Made by a program: the position numbers and the translations under genes. 64,000 bases of DNA from Saccharobesus litoralis (GTDB lineage: Bacteria > Pseudomonadota > Gammaproteobacteria > Enterobacterales > Alteromonadaceae): positions 1,364,001-1,428,000 of the forward strand of contig NZ_CP026604.1 in assembly GCF_003063625.1 (NCBI RefSeq). Reading direction: 5' to 3'. Below, in pieces: positions 18,091 to 27,931 of this stretch. Within the stretch, counting starts at the first letter, position 1; each line of letters starts with the position of its first letter. Under the pieces are notes generated by a model. It worked only from the letters and a program-made list of their open reading frames with translations. It was not told the DNA's origin and made no database searches.

Positions 18091-18717
18091 ATGATCCGCC
18101 AAATCGAAATATTAATGTATCAGTTGTCAGATTTTTTTATGGCTCCTGTTCTGCTTCTTATCAGTGTTTTATTTATTTATGCGTTGTTTGCGACAGGCAG
18201 TTATGTTGCGCAAATCGCTCAGCGTAAACAAAATAAAGGCAATTTTTACGCCTTGCTTAGTACACAATTAGGTACAAACAAAGAAACTAATCTTGCTGGT
18301 TATCCTCTGGCTCACTTAGCTAATCAACACCCTAAAGTGTCCAAAGACCAACTCGATGTTGCCGCACTTGGTGAACTGGAAGGTGTACGTAATGTTAGCC
18401 GTTTAGCGCCTATGTTAGGTCTTATCGCAACTATGGTACCTATGGGACCTGCGCTTAAGAGTTTAGCAGACGGTAATATCCAAGGTATTAGTGAAAACCT
18501 GATTGTTGCCTTCTCTGCAGTTATTTTCGGTTTGGTGATCGCGTCGATTACCTTTTGGATCGCTTCAGTGAAAAAGCGCTGGTTAGCAGAAGAATTAGTC
18601 GCAATTACTCCGCTTTTAGCGCAAAACCAAGTAGAGCAAGCTAAGCCGGCCTGTAACGAACAATCACAACCAGATACTGCAGCAATTAAAAAGGAACAAG
18701 ATTATGCGGCTGCTTGA
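18091..18717 (+). CDS. MotA/TolQ/ExbB-type proton channel protein
   Basis: This 208-residue inner-membrane protein has three predicted membrane segments (about residues 12-36, 108-130 and 138-162). The MotA/TolQ/ExbB core contains EGVRNVSRLAPMLGLIATMV followed by NLIVAFSAVIFGLVIA. Such proteins form a proton-driven stator with an ExbD/TolR/MotB partner. The next gene overlaps its end by 14 bp and encodes that kind of partner. In Bacteroidota hmu loci an ExbB-type gene sits in the same company (HmuT). No TonB gene is present here, so the motor may serve the chelatase proteins instead of, or as well as, the receptor. Confidence 0.87.
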   Translation: MIRQIEILMYQLSDFFMAPVLLLISVLFIYALFATGSYVAQIAQRKQNKGNFYALLSTQLGTNKETNLAGYPLAHLANQHPKVSKDQLDVAALGELEGVRNVSRLAPMLGLIATMVPMGPALKSLADGNIQGISENLIVAFSAVIFGLVIASITFWIASVKKRWLAEELVAITPLLAQNQVEQAKPACNEQSQPDTAAIKKEQDYAAA

Positions 18718-19009
18718 TGAAGATGAAGGTATCAACCCCGCTCTTTCGGTCGTTAACCTAGTCGATGTTTTTTTGGTACTTGTCGCCGCTTTATTAATTG
18801 CTATCGCGCAAAACCCGTTAAATCCGTTTATGGCAGAAGATGTCACAGTGATCAAAAACGAAGGTAAAGACAATATGGAAATTATTGTCAAAAAGGGCAA
18901 TAAGATCGAAAGCTTTAAAAGTGAAGGTCAAACCGGCAGCGGTACCGGCAAAAAAGCCGGTACGGCGTATGAGATGGCGGATGGCTCCATCATTTATGTT
19001 AAGGAATAG
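18704..19009 (+). CDS. DUF2149 protein, ExbD/TolR-like motor partner
   Basis: The 101-residue protein has one N-terminal membrane helix (about residues 14-36). The segment NLVDVFLVLVAALLIA closely resembles the ExbD/TolR helix, whose single Asp (here Asp21) carries protons. A periplasmic tail with a Gly-rich stretch follows (TGSGTGKKAGTAYEMADGSI). It overlaps the ExbB-like gene by 14 bp, indicating coupled translation and a 1:1 complex. DUF2149 proteins accompany CobN-like genes in haem uptake loci (HmuV position). A plain role as TonB-energising partner is the alternative. Confidence 0.82.
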   Translation: MRLLDEDEGINPALSVVNLVDVFLVLVAALLIAIAQNPLNPFMAEDVTVIKNEGKDNMEIIVKKGNKIESFKSEGQTGSGTGKKAGTAYEMADGSIIYVKE

Positions 19010-19035
19010 GCTTCGTATTTGAAATTTATGCGGCA

Positions 19036-19202
19036 TTGCCTACATGGATGTAGGTAAGGAGCGATAGCATGACGCGGTAGCTTTGTCTTCGCTTTTTCCC
19101 CTAGTCACATATAAAAACACATATGCTCCCAGGGTTAAAAAACTCGACGGCTTTGCCTACAAGGATGTAGGTAAGGAACGATAGCAGGACGCGGTAGTTT
19201 TG
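19036..19202. repeat. Two direct copies of a 50-bp module before the first CobN-like gene
   Basis: The module TTGCCTACAWGGATGTAGGT... with AAGGARCGATAGCA and GACGCGGTAG occurs at 19036-19085 and again at 19153-19202. The same module, reverse complemented, is part of the enlarged TATAGTC elements (for example 34630-34690). It fills most of the 270-bp gap between the DUF2149 gene and the chelatase gene. I see no clear promoter or terminator in the gap. Confidence 0.6.
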
Positions 19203-19281
19203 CCTAAATCCCAACTACTTTGCCTATTTCACTGAAGACGCCATTCTCGCTCATAGAGCTCAATCTATAGAATTAAAAACT

Positions 19282-22200
19282 ATGAAACCAATAACCAAAT
19301 TAATTTCATTGCTGCTTGTTGTGTTTGGCTTTTGTTTGCCATTACAGGCAGAGCCGCAAGAACAATCCATTAAACCTCAAGTGCTTTTACTGGGCTCTTC
19401 GCATGCAGCTAAAGCCAAAAGTGACTTACTGGCGAACCTTGCTCAAGGTAAAAACTTTGATTTAAAAATTACTACCACAGCCAAACTATCAGAAGACGAG
19501 TTAAAGGCTGTTTGGAAAAACTCGGCGTTAGTCATGATGGATGGTATTAACCCTGCCCTAACCCAGTTTATGTTTGCCAAATACACGCCTTGGTTACAGC
19601 AAATGCCTAACGTACCAGTCATTTCGTTAGGTGATTTAAATAACCAATCTTTAAATCAAGGTTTATCTAAGGAACATCATCAAGCGATTGGCGCTTATTT
19701 TAACAATGCGGGTCGGCAAAACTACGCTAGTTTGATGGATTACATCGCTAATCGTTTTATTGAATTTAATCCTAGTGTTGCAATAGCCAAGCCGTTTATC
19801 GTGCCTAATGTGGGTTTGTATCATCCGAACTATGACGGTCAAGTGACTAAAGACGAAAGCGCGTTTTATCAATTTTTACAGGCAAGCGAAGCTCAACCTA
19901 AGATTGCTATCGCGATGCACCGCAGTATCGTTGATTATGAGCAACAACAAATTGTCGATGCCATGATCAAAGGCTTGGAAGACAAAGGCGCAAAAGCCTT
20001 TGGTTTCTTCTTTGAAGGCGAAGATGAAGACTTAACCTACCCTGAGTTATTACTGGGCGACAATAACCAAGCACGTGTCGATTTATTGATTAACTATCGT
20101 GCTCTGCACTATGTCGAAAAACGCCGTAAAGAATTTACCCAAATTGGCGTGCCTGTTTTACATGCGATGAACTACACCGAAGGTAGTGAAGCGGACTTTA
20201 AAGCGGATAACGCCGGTATTTCACCTTCATTAACCCCATTCTTCTTAGTGATGCCAGAAGACACAGGCAGTGCCGATCCAACCATTATCGCCGCTAGCCC
20301 TAAACAAGGTGCTAATGCCGGTAATAAAGTCGTTATTCCTTATCAAATGCAAGCCTTAGTCGAGCGTGCTTATAACCATGCGCGTTTAGCTCATATAGAT
20401 AACAGCCAGAAAAAAGTCGCGACCTTTATTTGGAACTACCCTCCGGGTGAGAAAAACGTCGGTGCGGCGTTTTTAGATGTACCAAGCTCTATTGAACAAA
20501 TTGCTACAGCGATGACGGAACAGGGTTATAAGATTGCTTTCCCTGAAACAGAGAGCAAGGGCGAACTTAAAGACTGGTTAATTGAGTCGGCAGGCTTATT
20601 ACTGCGCCCTTATTATCGTAATGAAGATGCTGAAGGTTTGGTTGCTAAAGGCCTAGCCGATTATTTACCGCTAAGTACTTATTTGGCTTGGTTTAATCAA
20701 TTACCAGAAGAGGTTCGCACACCCATTGTTGAACGTTGGGGCGCGCCAGAGCAAAGCTCAATGCTGCGTAAGGCTACCATCAATGGTCAACAAGTTGATG
20801 CTTATGTGATCCCGCGGTTGGATTTAGGCAATATGATAGTTATGCCGCAAGGTTTACGTGGCGAAAATGCCGAAGAAAGCGCCTCGCTTTATCACGATAC
20901 TAAAGAGCCTGCCAATCACACTTACTTAGCTATTTACCTTTATGCGCGTGAGCAATTTGGGGCCAATGCTTTTATCCATTTAGGCACGCATGGTTCACAA
21001 GAGTGGTTATCAGGTAAAGAGCGTGGATTATCGGTATATGACGCACCTAACCTAGTGATAGGCAACTTACCGGTATTCTATCCATATATTATCGATAACG
21101 TTGGTGAAGCCATGCAGGCTAAGCGCCGTGGTCGCGCAACAATGATCAGTCACTTAACCCCAGGTTTTGCTAAAGCAGGCCTATATGCAGATGTTGCCGT
21201 GCTAAATGAAAAATTAGCCAACTATATGATTTTAGAAGCGGGGCAAACTAAGGCCAATACCGAAAAAGAGATCATTAAGTTAGCCATTGAGTTGGATATG
21301 CTCAAGGATCTTTCAGCTAACTCGGGCGCTATGCTCAGTGAAGACGAGCTAAAAGCTAACTTTGCAGACTATGTGGCTACTTTGCAAGATCACTTAAATG
21401 GTTTGGCGGCGATGAGTCAGCCGTTAGGTGTACATACCTTTGGTGTATTACCAGAAGACGCGCATCTATATACCACCATGTTGCAAATGCTAGGTGAAGA
21501 ATATGTCACTCGCGCCGCAATTTACGAGAAAGACCAGGGTCTAGCGTTAGAGCAACCTAATAACAACAGCCTTGAGCGCCAAAGTAAAGAAGAAGGCAGC
21601 CCTGAGCCTATCGGCGAAGCCGATGAAGATATGCAGCGTTTAGGTGTTGCTGAACTGGCCAGCCTAGAAGGTTTTCAATTATTAAAAGCCAGTGTAAATG
21701 GCGAGGAACTTAAAGATTTAACCCCAGAGCTAGAAGCCGATCTCAAACAAGCGCAAGAATATTGGGATAACTTCCAAGCGATTAGTGAGATTGAAAATCT
21801 ACTATCTGCACTTGAAGGTAACTATATTCCGGTAAGCCATGGTGGTGATCCTATCCGTAACCCTAATGCCGCCCCTACCGGACGTAACTTGATTGGTTTT
21901 AATCCTGCCAAAGTCCCCACTAAAGAAGCGTATGAGGCGGGTGTCACCTTAATGAATCAAACCATAGATGCTTATGTTGCTAAACACGGTCGTTACCCAG
22001 AAAAACTGGCGTTCTCGTTATGGTCGCTAGAAACCATGCGTCATCAAGGGGCACTAGAAGCGCAGATCCTGCATGCATTAGGTTTAAAACCAAAATGGGA
22101 TCGTCAGGGTAACGTGTCAGGTACTGAGGTTATTGAATACAAAGACTTAGGCCGTCCACGTATCGATGTGGTGATCTCGGCGACTGGTTTATATCGTGAT

Positions 22201-23445
22201 GCTTTTCCTAACGTCATGCTGTGGCTAGCAGATGCGATTGATAAAGTCGCGAAAATGAAGGAAGAGAATAACTTTGTTTATCGCAATGCCAATCAGTTAA
22301 AGCAAACTTTATTGGCTGAAGGTAAAACCGAACAAGACGCTGACTACTTATCTTCGGTGCGTATTTTCTCTAACGAAACGGGCAATTACGGTACTGGTTT
22401 AGCCAGTGCGAGTTTAGCGTCTGGCACTTGGCAAGACGACAGCAAGTTAGCTGATTTATATACCCGCCGTATGGGCTTTGCCTTTGGTAAAGACGAATCA
22501 CGTTGGAGCGAGAATGTGGGCGGCTCTGATGGTAATAGTGATCTATACAGTAAAGTCTTATCGGGTACTGAAGGGGTAATCTTCTCTCGTTCAACCAATC
22601 TATACGCCATGATGACCAACGATGACCCATTCCAATATTTTGGTGGCATCGGCTTAGCGGTACGTAACTTAGATGGCAAAACGCCAGAGATGTACGTATC
22701 TAACTTGCGTAAAAAAGACCAAGTTAAAAGCCAAACCTTAGCGCAATTTGTTAACCAAGAGCTGCGTTCGCGTTACTTCCACCCTCGCTGGATCAAAGCC
22801 ATGCAGGACTCGGGTTACGCAGGCGCTACGGCTATTTTAGATCGCGTTAACAACCTTTGGGGTTGGGAGGTGATGACACCAGAGTCGATCCGTGATGATC
22901 AATGGCAAGAGTTCTTCGAGATCTATGTTGATGATAAATATCAAATGGATATGCGTGAGTTTTTTGAAAGCAATAACGCTGAAAGTTTAGCGCAAATTAT
23001 CGAGCGTATGTTAGAAGCCGAGCGTAAAGATTATTGGCAAACCGACGAAGCCACGATCAAAAAGCTGGTCGAAACCTATGCTGAGCTAGCGGTTGAATTT
23101 GATGTTGCTACTAATAACGATAAGTTCAACGAGTATATGGATCAAAAACTGACTGGTTTTGGTTATCAACCTCTTTCGGAACAACTCGCCGCGTTAGAAC
23201 CAGTACCAGCGATGCCTGCTAGCAATAGTTCAGCAGAGATGGAACAAGTACAAGGTCAAAAGCTCGAGAAGCAAAGCCAACAAGATGTAGAGATAGATAA
23301 CTCATTCTTGTACAAGTCACTGCTTATCATGTTTTTGATTATGTTAGTTGGCGCGGTATATCAAGCCCGCATGGGGCGCGTCAGTGGCAAGAACACCAAT
23401 AAGGTGATCCAGCTAGCACAACAGAAATTAGATAAAGCCGCTTAG
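19282..23445 (+). CDS. CobN/BchH-family chelatase homologue 1 (HmuS-like), periplasmic and anchored
   Basis: This 1,387-residue protein belongs to the large-subunit family of cobalt (CobN) and magnesium (BchH/ChlH) chelatases. It starts with a signal peptide (ISLLLVVFGFCLPLQAEPQ), has the family core with HLGTHGSQEWLSGKERGLS near residue 570, NVGEAMQAKRRGRATMISHL, and a second conserved block with FSLWSLETMRHQG and ISATGLYRDAFPNVM. It ends in a membrane helix (FLYKSLLIMFLIMLVGAVYQ) and a basic tail. Export and anchoring distinguish it from cytoplasmic CobN of cobalamin synthesis, and no cob genes are near. By analogy with HmuS it probably removes iron from haem in the periplasm. Another tetrapyrrole is possible. 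Confidence 0.88.
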   Translation: MKPITKLISLLLVVFGFCLPLQAEPQEQSIKPQVLLLGSSHAAKAKSDLLANLAQGKNFDLKITTTAKLSEDELKAVWKNSALVMMDGINPALTQFMFAKYTPWLQQMPNVPVISLGDLNNQSLNQGLSKEHHQAIGAYFNNAGRQNYASLMDYIANRFIEFNPSVAIAKPFIVPNVGLYHPNYDGQVTKDESAFYQFLQASEAQPKIAIAMHRSIVDYEQQQIVDAMIKGLEDKGAKAFGFFFEGEDEDLTYPELLLGDNNQARVDLLINYRALHYVEKRRKEFTQIGVPVLHAMNYTEGSEADFKADNAGISPSLTPFFLVMPEDTGSADPTIIAASPKQGANAGNKVVIPYQMQALVERAYNHARLAHIDNSQKKVATFIWNYPPGEKNVGAAFLDVPSSIEQIATAMTEQGYKIAFPETESKGELKDWLIESAGLLLRPYYRNEDAEGLVAKGLADYLPLSTYLAWFNQLPEEVRTPIVERWGAPEQSSMLRKATINGQQVDAYVIPRLDLGNMIVMPQGLRGENAEESASLYHDTKEPANHTYLAIYLYAREQFGANAFIHLGTHGSQEWLSGKERGLSVYDAPNLVIGNLPVFYPYIIDNVGEAMQAKRRGRATMISHLTPGFAKAGLYADVAVLNEKLANYMILEAGQTKANTEKEIIKLAIELDMLKDLSANSGAMLSEDELKANFADYVATLQDHLNGLAAMSQPLGVHTFGVLPEDAHLYTTMLQMLGEEYVTRAAIYEKDQGLALEQPNNNSLERQSKEEGSPEPIGEADEDMQRLGVAELASLEGFQLLKASVNGEELKDLTPELEADLKQAQEYWDNFQAISEIENLLSALEGNYIPVSHGGDPIRNPNAAPTGRNLIGFNPAKVPTKEAYEAGVTLMNQTIDAYVAKHGRYPEKLAFSLWSLETMRHQGALEAQILHALGLKPKWDRQGNVSGTEVIEYKDLGRPRIDVVISATGLYRDAFPNVMLWLADAIDKVAKMKEENNFVYRNANQLKQTLLAEGKTEQDADYLSSVRIFSNETGNYGTGLASASLASGTWQDDSKLADLYTRRMGFAFGKDESRWSENVGGSDGNSDLYSKVLSGTEGVIFSRSTNLYAMMTNDDPFQYFGGIGLAVRNLDGKTPEMYVSNLRKKDQVKSQTLAQFVNQELRSRYFHPRWIKAMQDSGYAGATAILDRVNNLWGWEVMTPESIRDDQWQEFFEIYVDDKYQMDMREFFESNNAESLAQIIERMLEAERKDYWQTDEATIKKLVETYAELAVEFDVATNNDKFNEYMDQKLTGFGYQPLSEQLAALEPVPAMPASNSSAEMEQVQGQKLEKQSQQDVEIDNSFLYKSLLIMFLIMLVGAVYQARMGRVSGKNTNKVIQLAQQKLDKAA

Positions 23446-23461
23446 GCTTATCTCAACGATT

Positions 23462-23488
23462 AAAGGCCGTTTTTAACGGCCTTTTTTT
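23462..23488 (+). terminator. Strong terminator between the two CobN-like genes
   Basis: AAAGGCCGTT (23462-23471), loop TTT, and AACGGCCTTT (23475-23484) continue into more T. The hairpin lies right after the first chelatase stop, so the second chelatase needs read-through or its own promoter in the 80 bp that follow. Confidence 0.88.
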
Positions 23489-23566
23489 GCGCTTTAAAAC
23501 AACAAATACGAATGAGAGTTTTAGCGCAAATAAGATAACGATATTTGATGACAAAATGGGAACACG

Positions 23567-26500
23567 ATGAAAATAATCTCTCGGATCAGTTTATTGTTGA
23601 TGGCTGTTTGCTGTTGGCAACTCCAAGCGCAAAGTGCGGATAAGAACGCCGCCAATGCGGCAATTGATATATTGTTTGTTAGTGGCCAGCATTCCAATCA
23701 GGCTAAAGTTGGATTATTGAAAAAGGCTGCGGCGGATAATGGCAATGCCACTTGGCATATCACGCAGAAAAGCGCTAAAGCCCTATCCGATCTCGCAGTC
23801 GCGGAAAAATTGTTCGCCCAGCAAGATCTGGTTATTTTTGACGCAGCATCTGCGCGTTTTGCTAAGCGTTCGTTTGAGGCTTTTTTACCTTCGATTGCTA
23901 AGGTTGCAGGGCAAACTCAGACTAAATTTATCGCGTTAAACTGGCTGCAAAACAAAGCAGCACAACAAGGCTTAAGCGAAACCCAACAAAATGCGCTGCA
24001 AACTTATTGGAAAAACGCGGGTCGAGCTAATTTAAGCAATATGCTTAACTTTGTTGTTTTTGATGTATTGCAACGTAAAAACAGCAATAACATAGCGCTA
24101 GTAAAGCCGATCATCTTTCCTAACAAGGGTATTTACCATCCACAGCAACCTAATTTAATGAGTGAGTCTTTAGCGGACTATCAAGCTTGGTCTCCCTCAA
24201 ACGCTAAGCAGTTAAAAGTTGCATTGCTAATGCAACGCGCCTTAATTGAGACCGAACAGACAACGGTTATTGATGAAACGATAGCTAGGCTAGAAGCAAA
24301 AGGCGCTTATGTCGTGCCATTCTTTTTTGAATTAAGTCCGCGTAGTGGTGATTACTCGCATTTATTGCAATCTACACTGGCTGATGGCAGCAAAAAAACT
24401 GAAGTCGATTTAATCATTAATTTTCGCAATATTCACTGGGCAAACAAACGTAAAGCTGAGTTCGAGCAATTTGGCGTACCTGTTGTGCAAGCGTCACCTT
24501 ACTACGATGGTGATCAAAAAGCTTGGGAAGAAAGTGCGGAAGGTTTTTCGTCAGCTATGATGGCGTTTTTATTGGTCTTACCTGAATCTGCTGGGGTAAT
24601 TGATCCATTAATCGTGTCAGCGAGAAATCAGCAAACTCAAGAAGTAGAAGTTATCGACTATCAGTTAGACTTTTTAATTGAACGCGCGCTTAACTATGCC
24701 AAATTGGGTAAAAAGCCCAACGCTGAGAAAAAACTCACCACTCTGTTTTGGGGCGATGAGGCGATGGGCGCTTCTTTTCTTAATGTTCCGGACAGCTTAC
24801 GCACTATCAGCCATAGGTTAAATGCCGAAGGTTATAATATTGAAAAGCGCGATGCGCAGTTCTTTATTGATAATGTTGATCCTATTCTCAATCCTTTTTA
24901 CCGAGACTTTGAACTAGAAGCCTTAATTAAGGACGACTTAGCTGAATTAATGCCTGTAGCCGAATACAAGCAATGGTTAGCTACCGTACCGCAAGATATT
25001 GTGAATAGTATTAACGAACATTGGGGACAGCCAGAAGATAACTTTATGGTGACTTTCCGTGATGGTCAGCACTATTTCATTATTCCGCGTATTCGCAATG
25101 GCAATATGCTAATCATGCGCCAACCGCCACGAGGTGACAATCCAGATAAAGAACAAGGTTTGTATCACGACACATCAATACCGATGAACCATTACTATCT
25201 CGCTGCCTATTATTATGCACGCGTGTACTGGCAGTCGGATGCTTTTATTCATTTAGGTACGCATGGTACCCATGAATATTTACCGGGTAAAGACCGTGGC
25301 CTGTCGCGTTACGACGGTGCTAACTTATCAACCGGTACTACGCCTGTTATGTATCCGTATATTGTTGATGATGTGGGTGAAGCCATGCAAGCTAAGCGTC
25401 GCGGCAATGCCGTTACGGTTGGCCATATGACCCCGCCTTTTGCCGCAGCAGGCTTGCAAGGTGTTACCGCTGATATGCACGAGTTAGTCGACCAATATCG
25501 TCATATCGATACCGGTGGTGTTAAAGAAAAAACCAAACAGCAAATCATTGATTACTGTTTTGCTGAAAATTTATGTGATGATTTAAATTACGAGCTAGCC
25601 CAGAACAATGCGGACTTTGACTTGTTCTTACAGGAATTACACGATTATTTAGAAGAGCTAGCCGCTTCTAATCAACCACTTGGTTTGCACAGCTTTGGCG
25701 AGTTAGCAGAACAACGTTTAATTATTTCTACTTTAGGACAAATGCTTGGCAACGACTTTTTACGCACCGCTTCTGAGTTTGAACAAGAGCATTATCAACA
25801 TGAAGACGGTCATGAACATCACGATCATCATGATCATAGCGATCATCAGGAGCACGAAGAGGGACACCATAAGCATGATAATTGGCATGGTGAAAATCAC
25901 GACGTTCATGAAGAGCTCGTTGCGAACCATCAAGGTGAGCATTCTGACAATCACGATGACGAGCACAAAGACGGTCAAGATAAACCGAAAAGTCACGATG
26001 ATATTAACGACGGCTTAATGCATATTGTTAATGAAGACTTAGAACACACAGCCGGCTTTAAAACGTTACGTGATTACGTAGTTAAAAACGGTGATATAAA
26101 CGATTTAACTGATGAGTTGCAGCCTTTTGTTGAGTTAGCCAAAACTTATTACGCTGGCATCACGGGTATTAAAGAGCTAGATAGCTTAGTTGCTGGGTTA
26201 AACGGTAAATTTATTTCCGTTAAAAACGGCGGTGATCCGGTACGTAATCCTGAATCTTTGCCAACCGGTTTTAACTTAATCGGTTTCAATCCATCTCGAC
26301 TACCGACTAAAGCGGCTTATGAGCAAGGTTCAGAGTTGGCCGAAGAAGTGATCGCCAACTACTACAAAAAACATGGTGAATACCCGGACAAACTGGCTTT
26401 TTCATTATGGTCGGTAGAAGCCATGCGTCATTACGGTGTTCTCGAATCACAAGCATTACGTGCCATGGGCATTCGTCCTAAATGGAGCCCTGACGGTCGT

Positions 26501-27850
26501 GTTGTTGGAACAGAGATAATCCCTTATCAAGAGCTAAATCGACCGCGTGTAGATGTTGTGTTGTCTGCTACGGGGTTATATCGGGATGCTTTTCCTAATG
26601 TCATTGAAATGCTGGCTAAGACGATTAAAGAATTGTCTGAACTAAAAGAGCAAGGCAACTCAATTTGGCAGAACAGCCTAAAAGTTCAACAGCAATTACA
26701 AGATGAAGGTGTAGCAGAAGACGAAGCGGTTTACTTATCAAGTGTGCGTATTTTCTCTAATTCATTTGGCGATTACGGCTCGGGTGTTGATGACCCTATT
26801 ATGGCGAGTGACACATGGCAAACCGATAAAAAAATTGCCGACAATTACTTAGCGACTATGGGTAAACACTTCGGGGTAGATAAATCTCGTTGGGGGCAAG
26901 AAATCGATAATCTTTACGCCAAACAATTATCCGGAACTGATGTCGCGATATTTTCCCGTTCTTCAAATTTATACGGCATGATCACATCAGATGATCCGTT
27001 CGAATATTTCGGTTCACTGGCGCTAGCTGTGCGTAATATAGACGGTAAGAGCCCTGAAATGATGATCAGTAATCTACGCAATACCAAACGCGCCAAAATG
27101 GAGTTAGCCGCAGATATGATGTCTAAAGAGCTACGTACCCGTAACTTCCATAAACGTTGGATCGCTGAAATGCAAAAAGAAGGTTACAGCGGCGCGTTAA
27201 CCATGGCTGGCGCGTTAAACAATTTTTGGGGATGGCAGGTCGTTGACCCTAATGTTGTGCGTAATGACCAATGGGATGAATTTGCTGATATTTATGTTAA
27301 TGACAAACTGGAAATGGGCTTAGACGAATGGTTTGAAGACGTAAACCCTAAGGCGCTCACTCGAATGATGGAACGTATGTTAGAAGCCGAGCGTAAAGAA
27401 TATTGGGACACGGATCCTGAGCGCTTAAAGCAGATTGTCGAAAAATACATTGAGATGATCGAAAAATACGACATCATTGTGATGAACGATGCGGTTAAAG
27501 AGTATGCCAACGAATTAGCCGAAGGTTTTGGTTTGCAACCTTCTTCTCTTGAAAAGATAGCAAACGCCAAGACAATGGAAGAGATGGCAGCACAAAAACT
27601 TAAGCAAGTAGCAGAGATGCAAGCTCAAGCAGCCGCCGCTAAACAATCACAAGTTGAAGGTCAAAAACTTGAGAAACAAACTCAGGAGCAGCAAAGCGAA
27701 CAAGATTACTTTATCTGGAAAGCGCTAGCTGGCTTCCTGTTTATCATGTTAATTGGTGGTATTTACCAAACACGAGTTAGCCGCCGTTCAGCTAAGCAGT
27801 TAAATAAAGTGATTCAGTTAGCTGACAAAAAACTAGATAAAGTAACTTAG
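23567..27850 (+). CDS. CobN/BchH-family chelatase homologue 2 with His-rich loop, periplasmic and anchored
   Basis: The 1,427-residue paralogue of the preceding gene has the same plan: signal peptide (ISLLLMAVCCWQLQAQSAD), chelatase core with HLGTHGTHEYLPGKDRGLS near residue 565 and VGEAMQAKRRGNAVTVGHM, a second block with FSLWSVEAMRHYG and LSATGLYRDAFPNVI, and a C-terminal helix (ALAGFLFIMLIGGIYQ). It differs by an insertion at about residues 740-812 with 21 His and many Asp/Glu, as in metal-binding loops of transporters and metallochaperones. In the first paralogue this position holds a short Glu-rich stretch. The loop may bind the metal released from the porphyrin. It may be expressed separately because a terminator precedes it. 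Confidence 0.88.
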   Translation: MKIISRISLLLMAVCCWQLQAQSADKNAANAAIDILFVSGQHSNQAKVGLLKKAAADNGNATWHITQKSAKALSDLAVAEKLFAQQDLVIFDAASARFAKRSFEAFLPSIAKVAGQTQTKFIALNWLQNKAAQQGLSETQQNALQTYWKNAGRANLSNMLNFVVFDVLQRKNSNNIALVKPIIFPNKGIYHPQQPNLMSESLADYQAWSPSNAKQLKVALLMQRALIETEQTTVIDETIARLEAKGAYVVPFFFELSPRSGDYSHLLQSTLADGSKKTEVDLIINFRNIHWANKRKAEFEQFGVPVVQASPYYDGDQKAWEESAEGFSSAMMAFLLVLPESAGVIDPLIVSARNQQTQEVEVIDYQLDFLIERALNYAKLGKKPNAEKKLTTLFWGDEAMGASFLNVPDSLRTISHRLNAEGYNIEKRDAQFFIDNVDPILNPFYRDFELEALIKDDLAELMPVAEYKQWLATVPQDIVNSINEHWGQPEDNFMVTFRDGQHYFIIPRIRNGNMLIMRQPPRGDNPDKEQGLYHDTSIPMNHYYLAAYYYARVYWQSDAFIHLGTHGTHEYLPGKDRGLSRYDGANLSTGTTPVMYPYIVDDVGEAMQAKRRGNAVTVGHMTPPFAAAGLQGVTADMHELVDQYRHIDTGGVKEKTKQQIIDYCFAENLCDDLNYELAQNNADFDLFLQELHDYLEELAASNQPLGLHSFGELAEQRLIISTLGQMLGNDFLRTASEFEQEHYQHEDGHEHHDHHDHSDHQEHEEGHHKHDNWHGENHDVHEELVANHQGEHSDNHDDEHKDGQDKPKSHDDINDGLMHIVNEDLEHTAGFKTLRDYVVKNGDINDLTDELQPFVELAKTYYAGITGIKELDSLVAGLNGKFISVKNGGDPVRNPESLPTGFNLIGFNPSRLPTKAAYEQGSELAEEVIANYYKKHGEYPDKLAFSLWSVEAMRHYGVLESQALRAMGIRPKWSPDGRVVGTEIIPYQELNRPRVDVVLSATGLYRDAFPNVIEMLAKTIKELSELKEQGNSIWQNSLKVQQQLQDEGVAEDEAVYLSSVRIFSNSFGDYGSGVDDPIMASDTWQTDKKIADNYLATMGKHFGVDKSRWGQEIDNLYAKQLSGTDVAIFSRSSNLYGMITSDDPFEYFGSLALAVRNIDGKSPEMMISNLRNTKRAKMELAADMMSKELRTRNFHKRWIAEMQKEGYSGALTMAGALNNFWGWQVVDPNVVRNDQWDEFADIYVNDKLEMGLDEWFEDVNPKALTRMMERMLEAERKEYWDTDPERLKQIVEKYIEMIEKYDIIVMNDAVKEYANELAEGFGLQPSSLEKIANAKTMEEMAAQKLKQVAEMQAQAAAAKQSQVEGQKLEKQTQEQQSEQDYFIWKALAGFLFIMLIGGIYQTRVSRRSAKQLNKVIQLADKKLDKVT

Positions 27851-27868
27851 TAGCATCCATGCCTATTA

Positions 27869-27915
27869 TGTTCCACGTGGATCATTGACTATATACACAC
27901 GTGGGACATTTTGTT
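27869..27915 (+). terminator. Terminator after the second CobN-like gene
   Basis: TGTTCCACGTG (27869-27879) and CACGTGGGACA (27898-27908) form an 11-bp stem with one G-U pair over an 18-base loop. TTTTGTTT follows. Confidence 0.65.
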
Positions 27916-27931
27916 TCATCTTCATTGTTAA

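Noticed and set aside
25746-26018. 90-residue plus-strand frame inside the second chelatase gene
   Set aside because: It is a frame shadow of the His-rich codons, giving an Ile/Met/Thr-rich nonsense translation.
19282-27850. Cobalamin biosynthesis assignment for the CobN-like genes
   Set aside because: Both proteins are exported and membrane anchored, no other cob genes are present, and the neighbours are haem-uptake genes.
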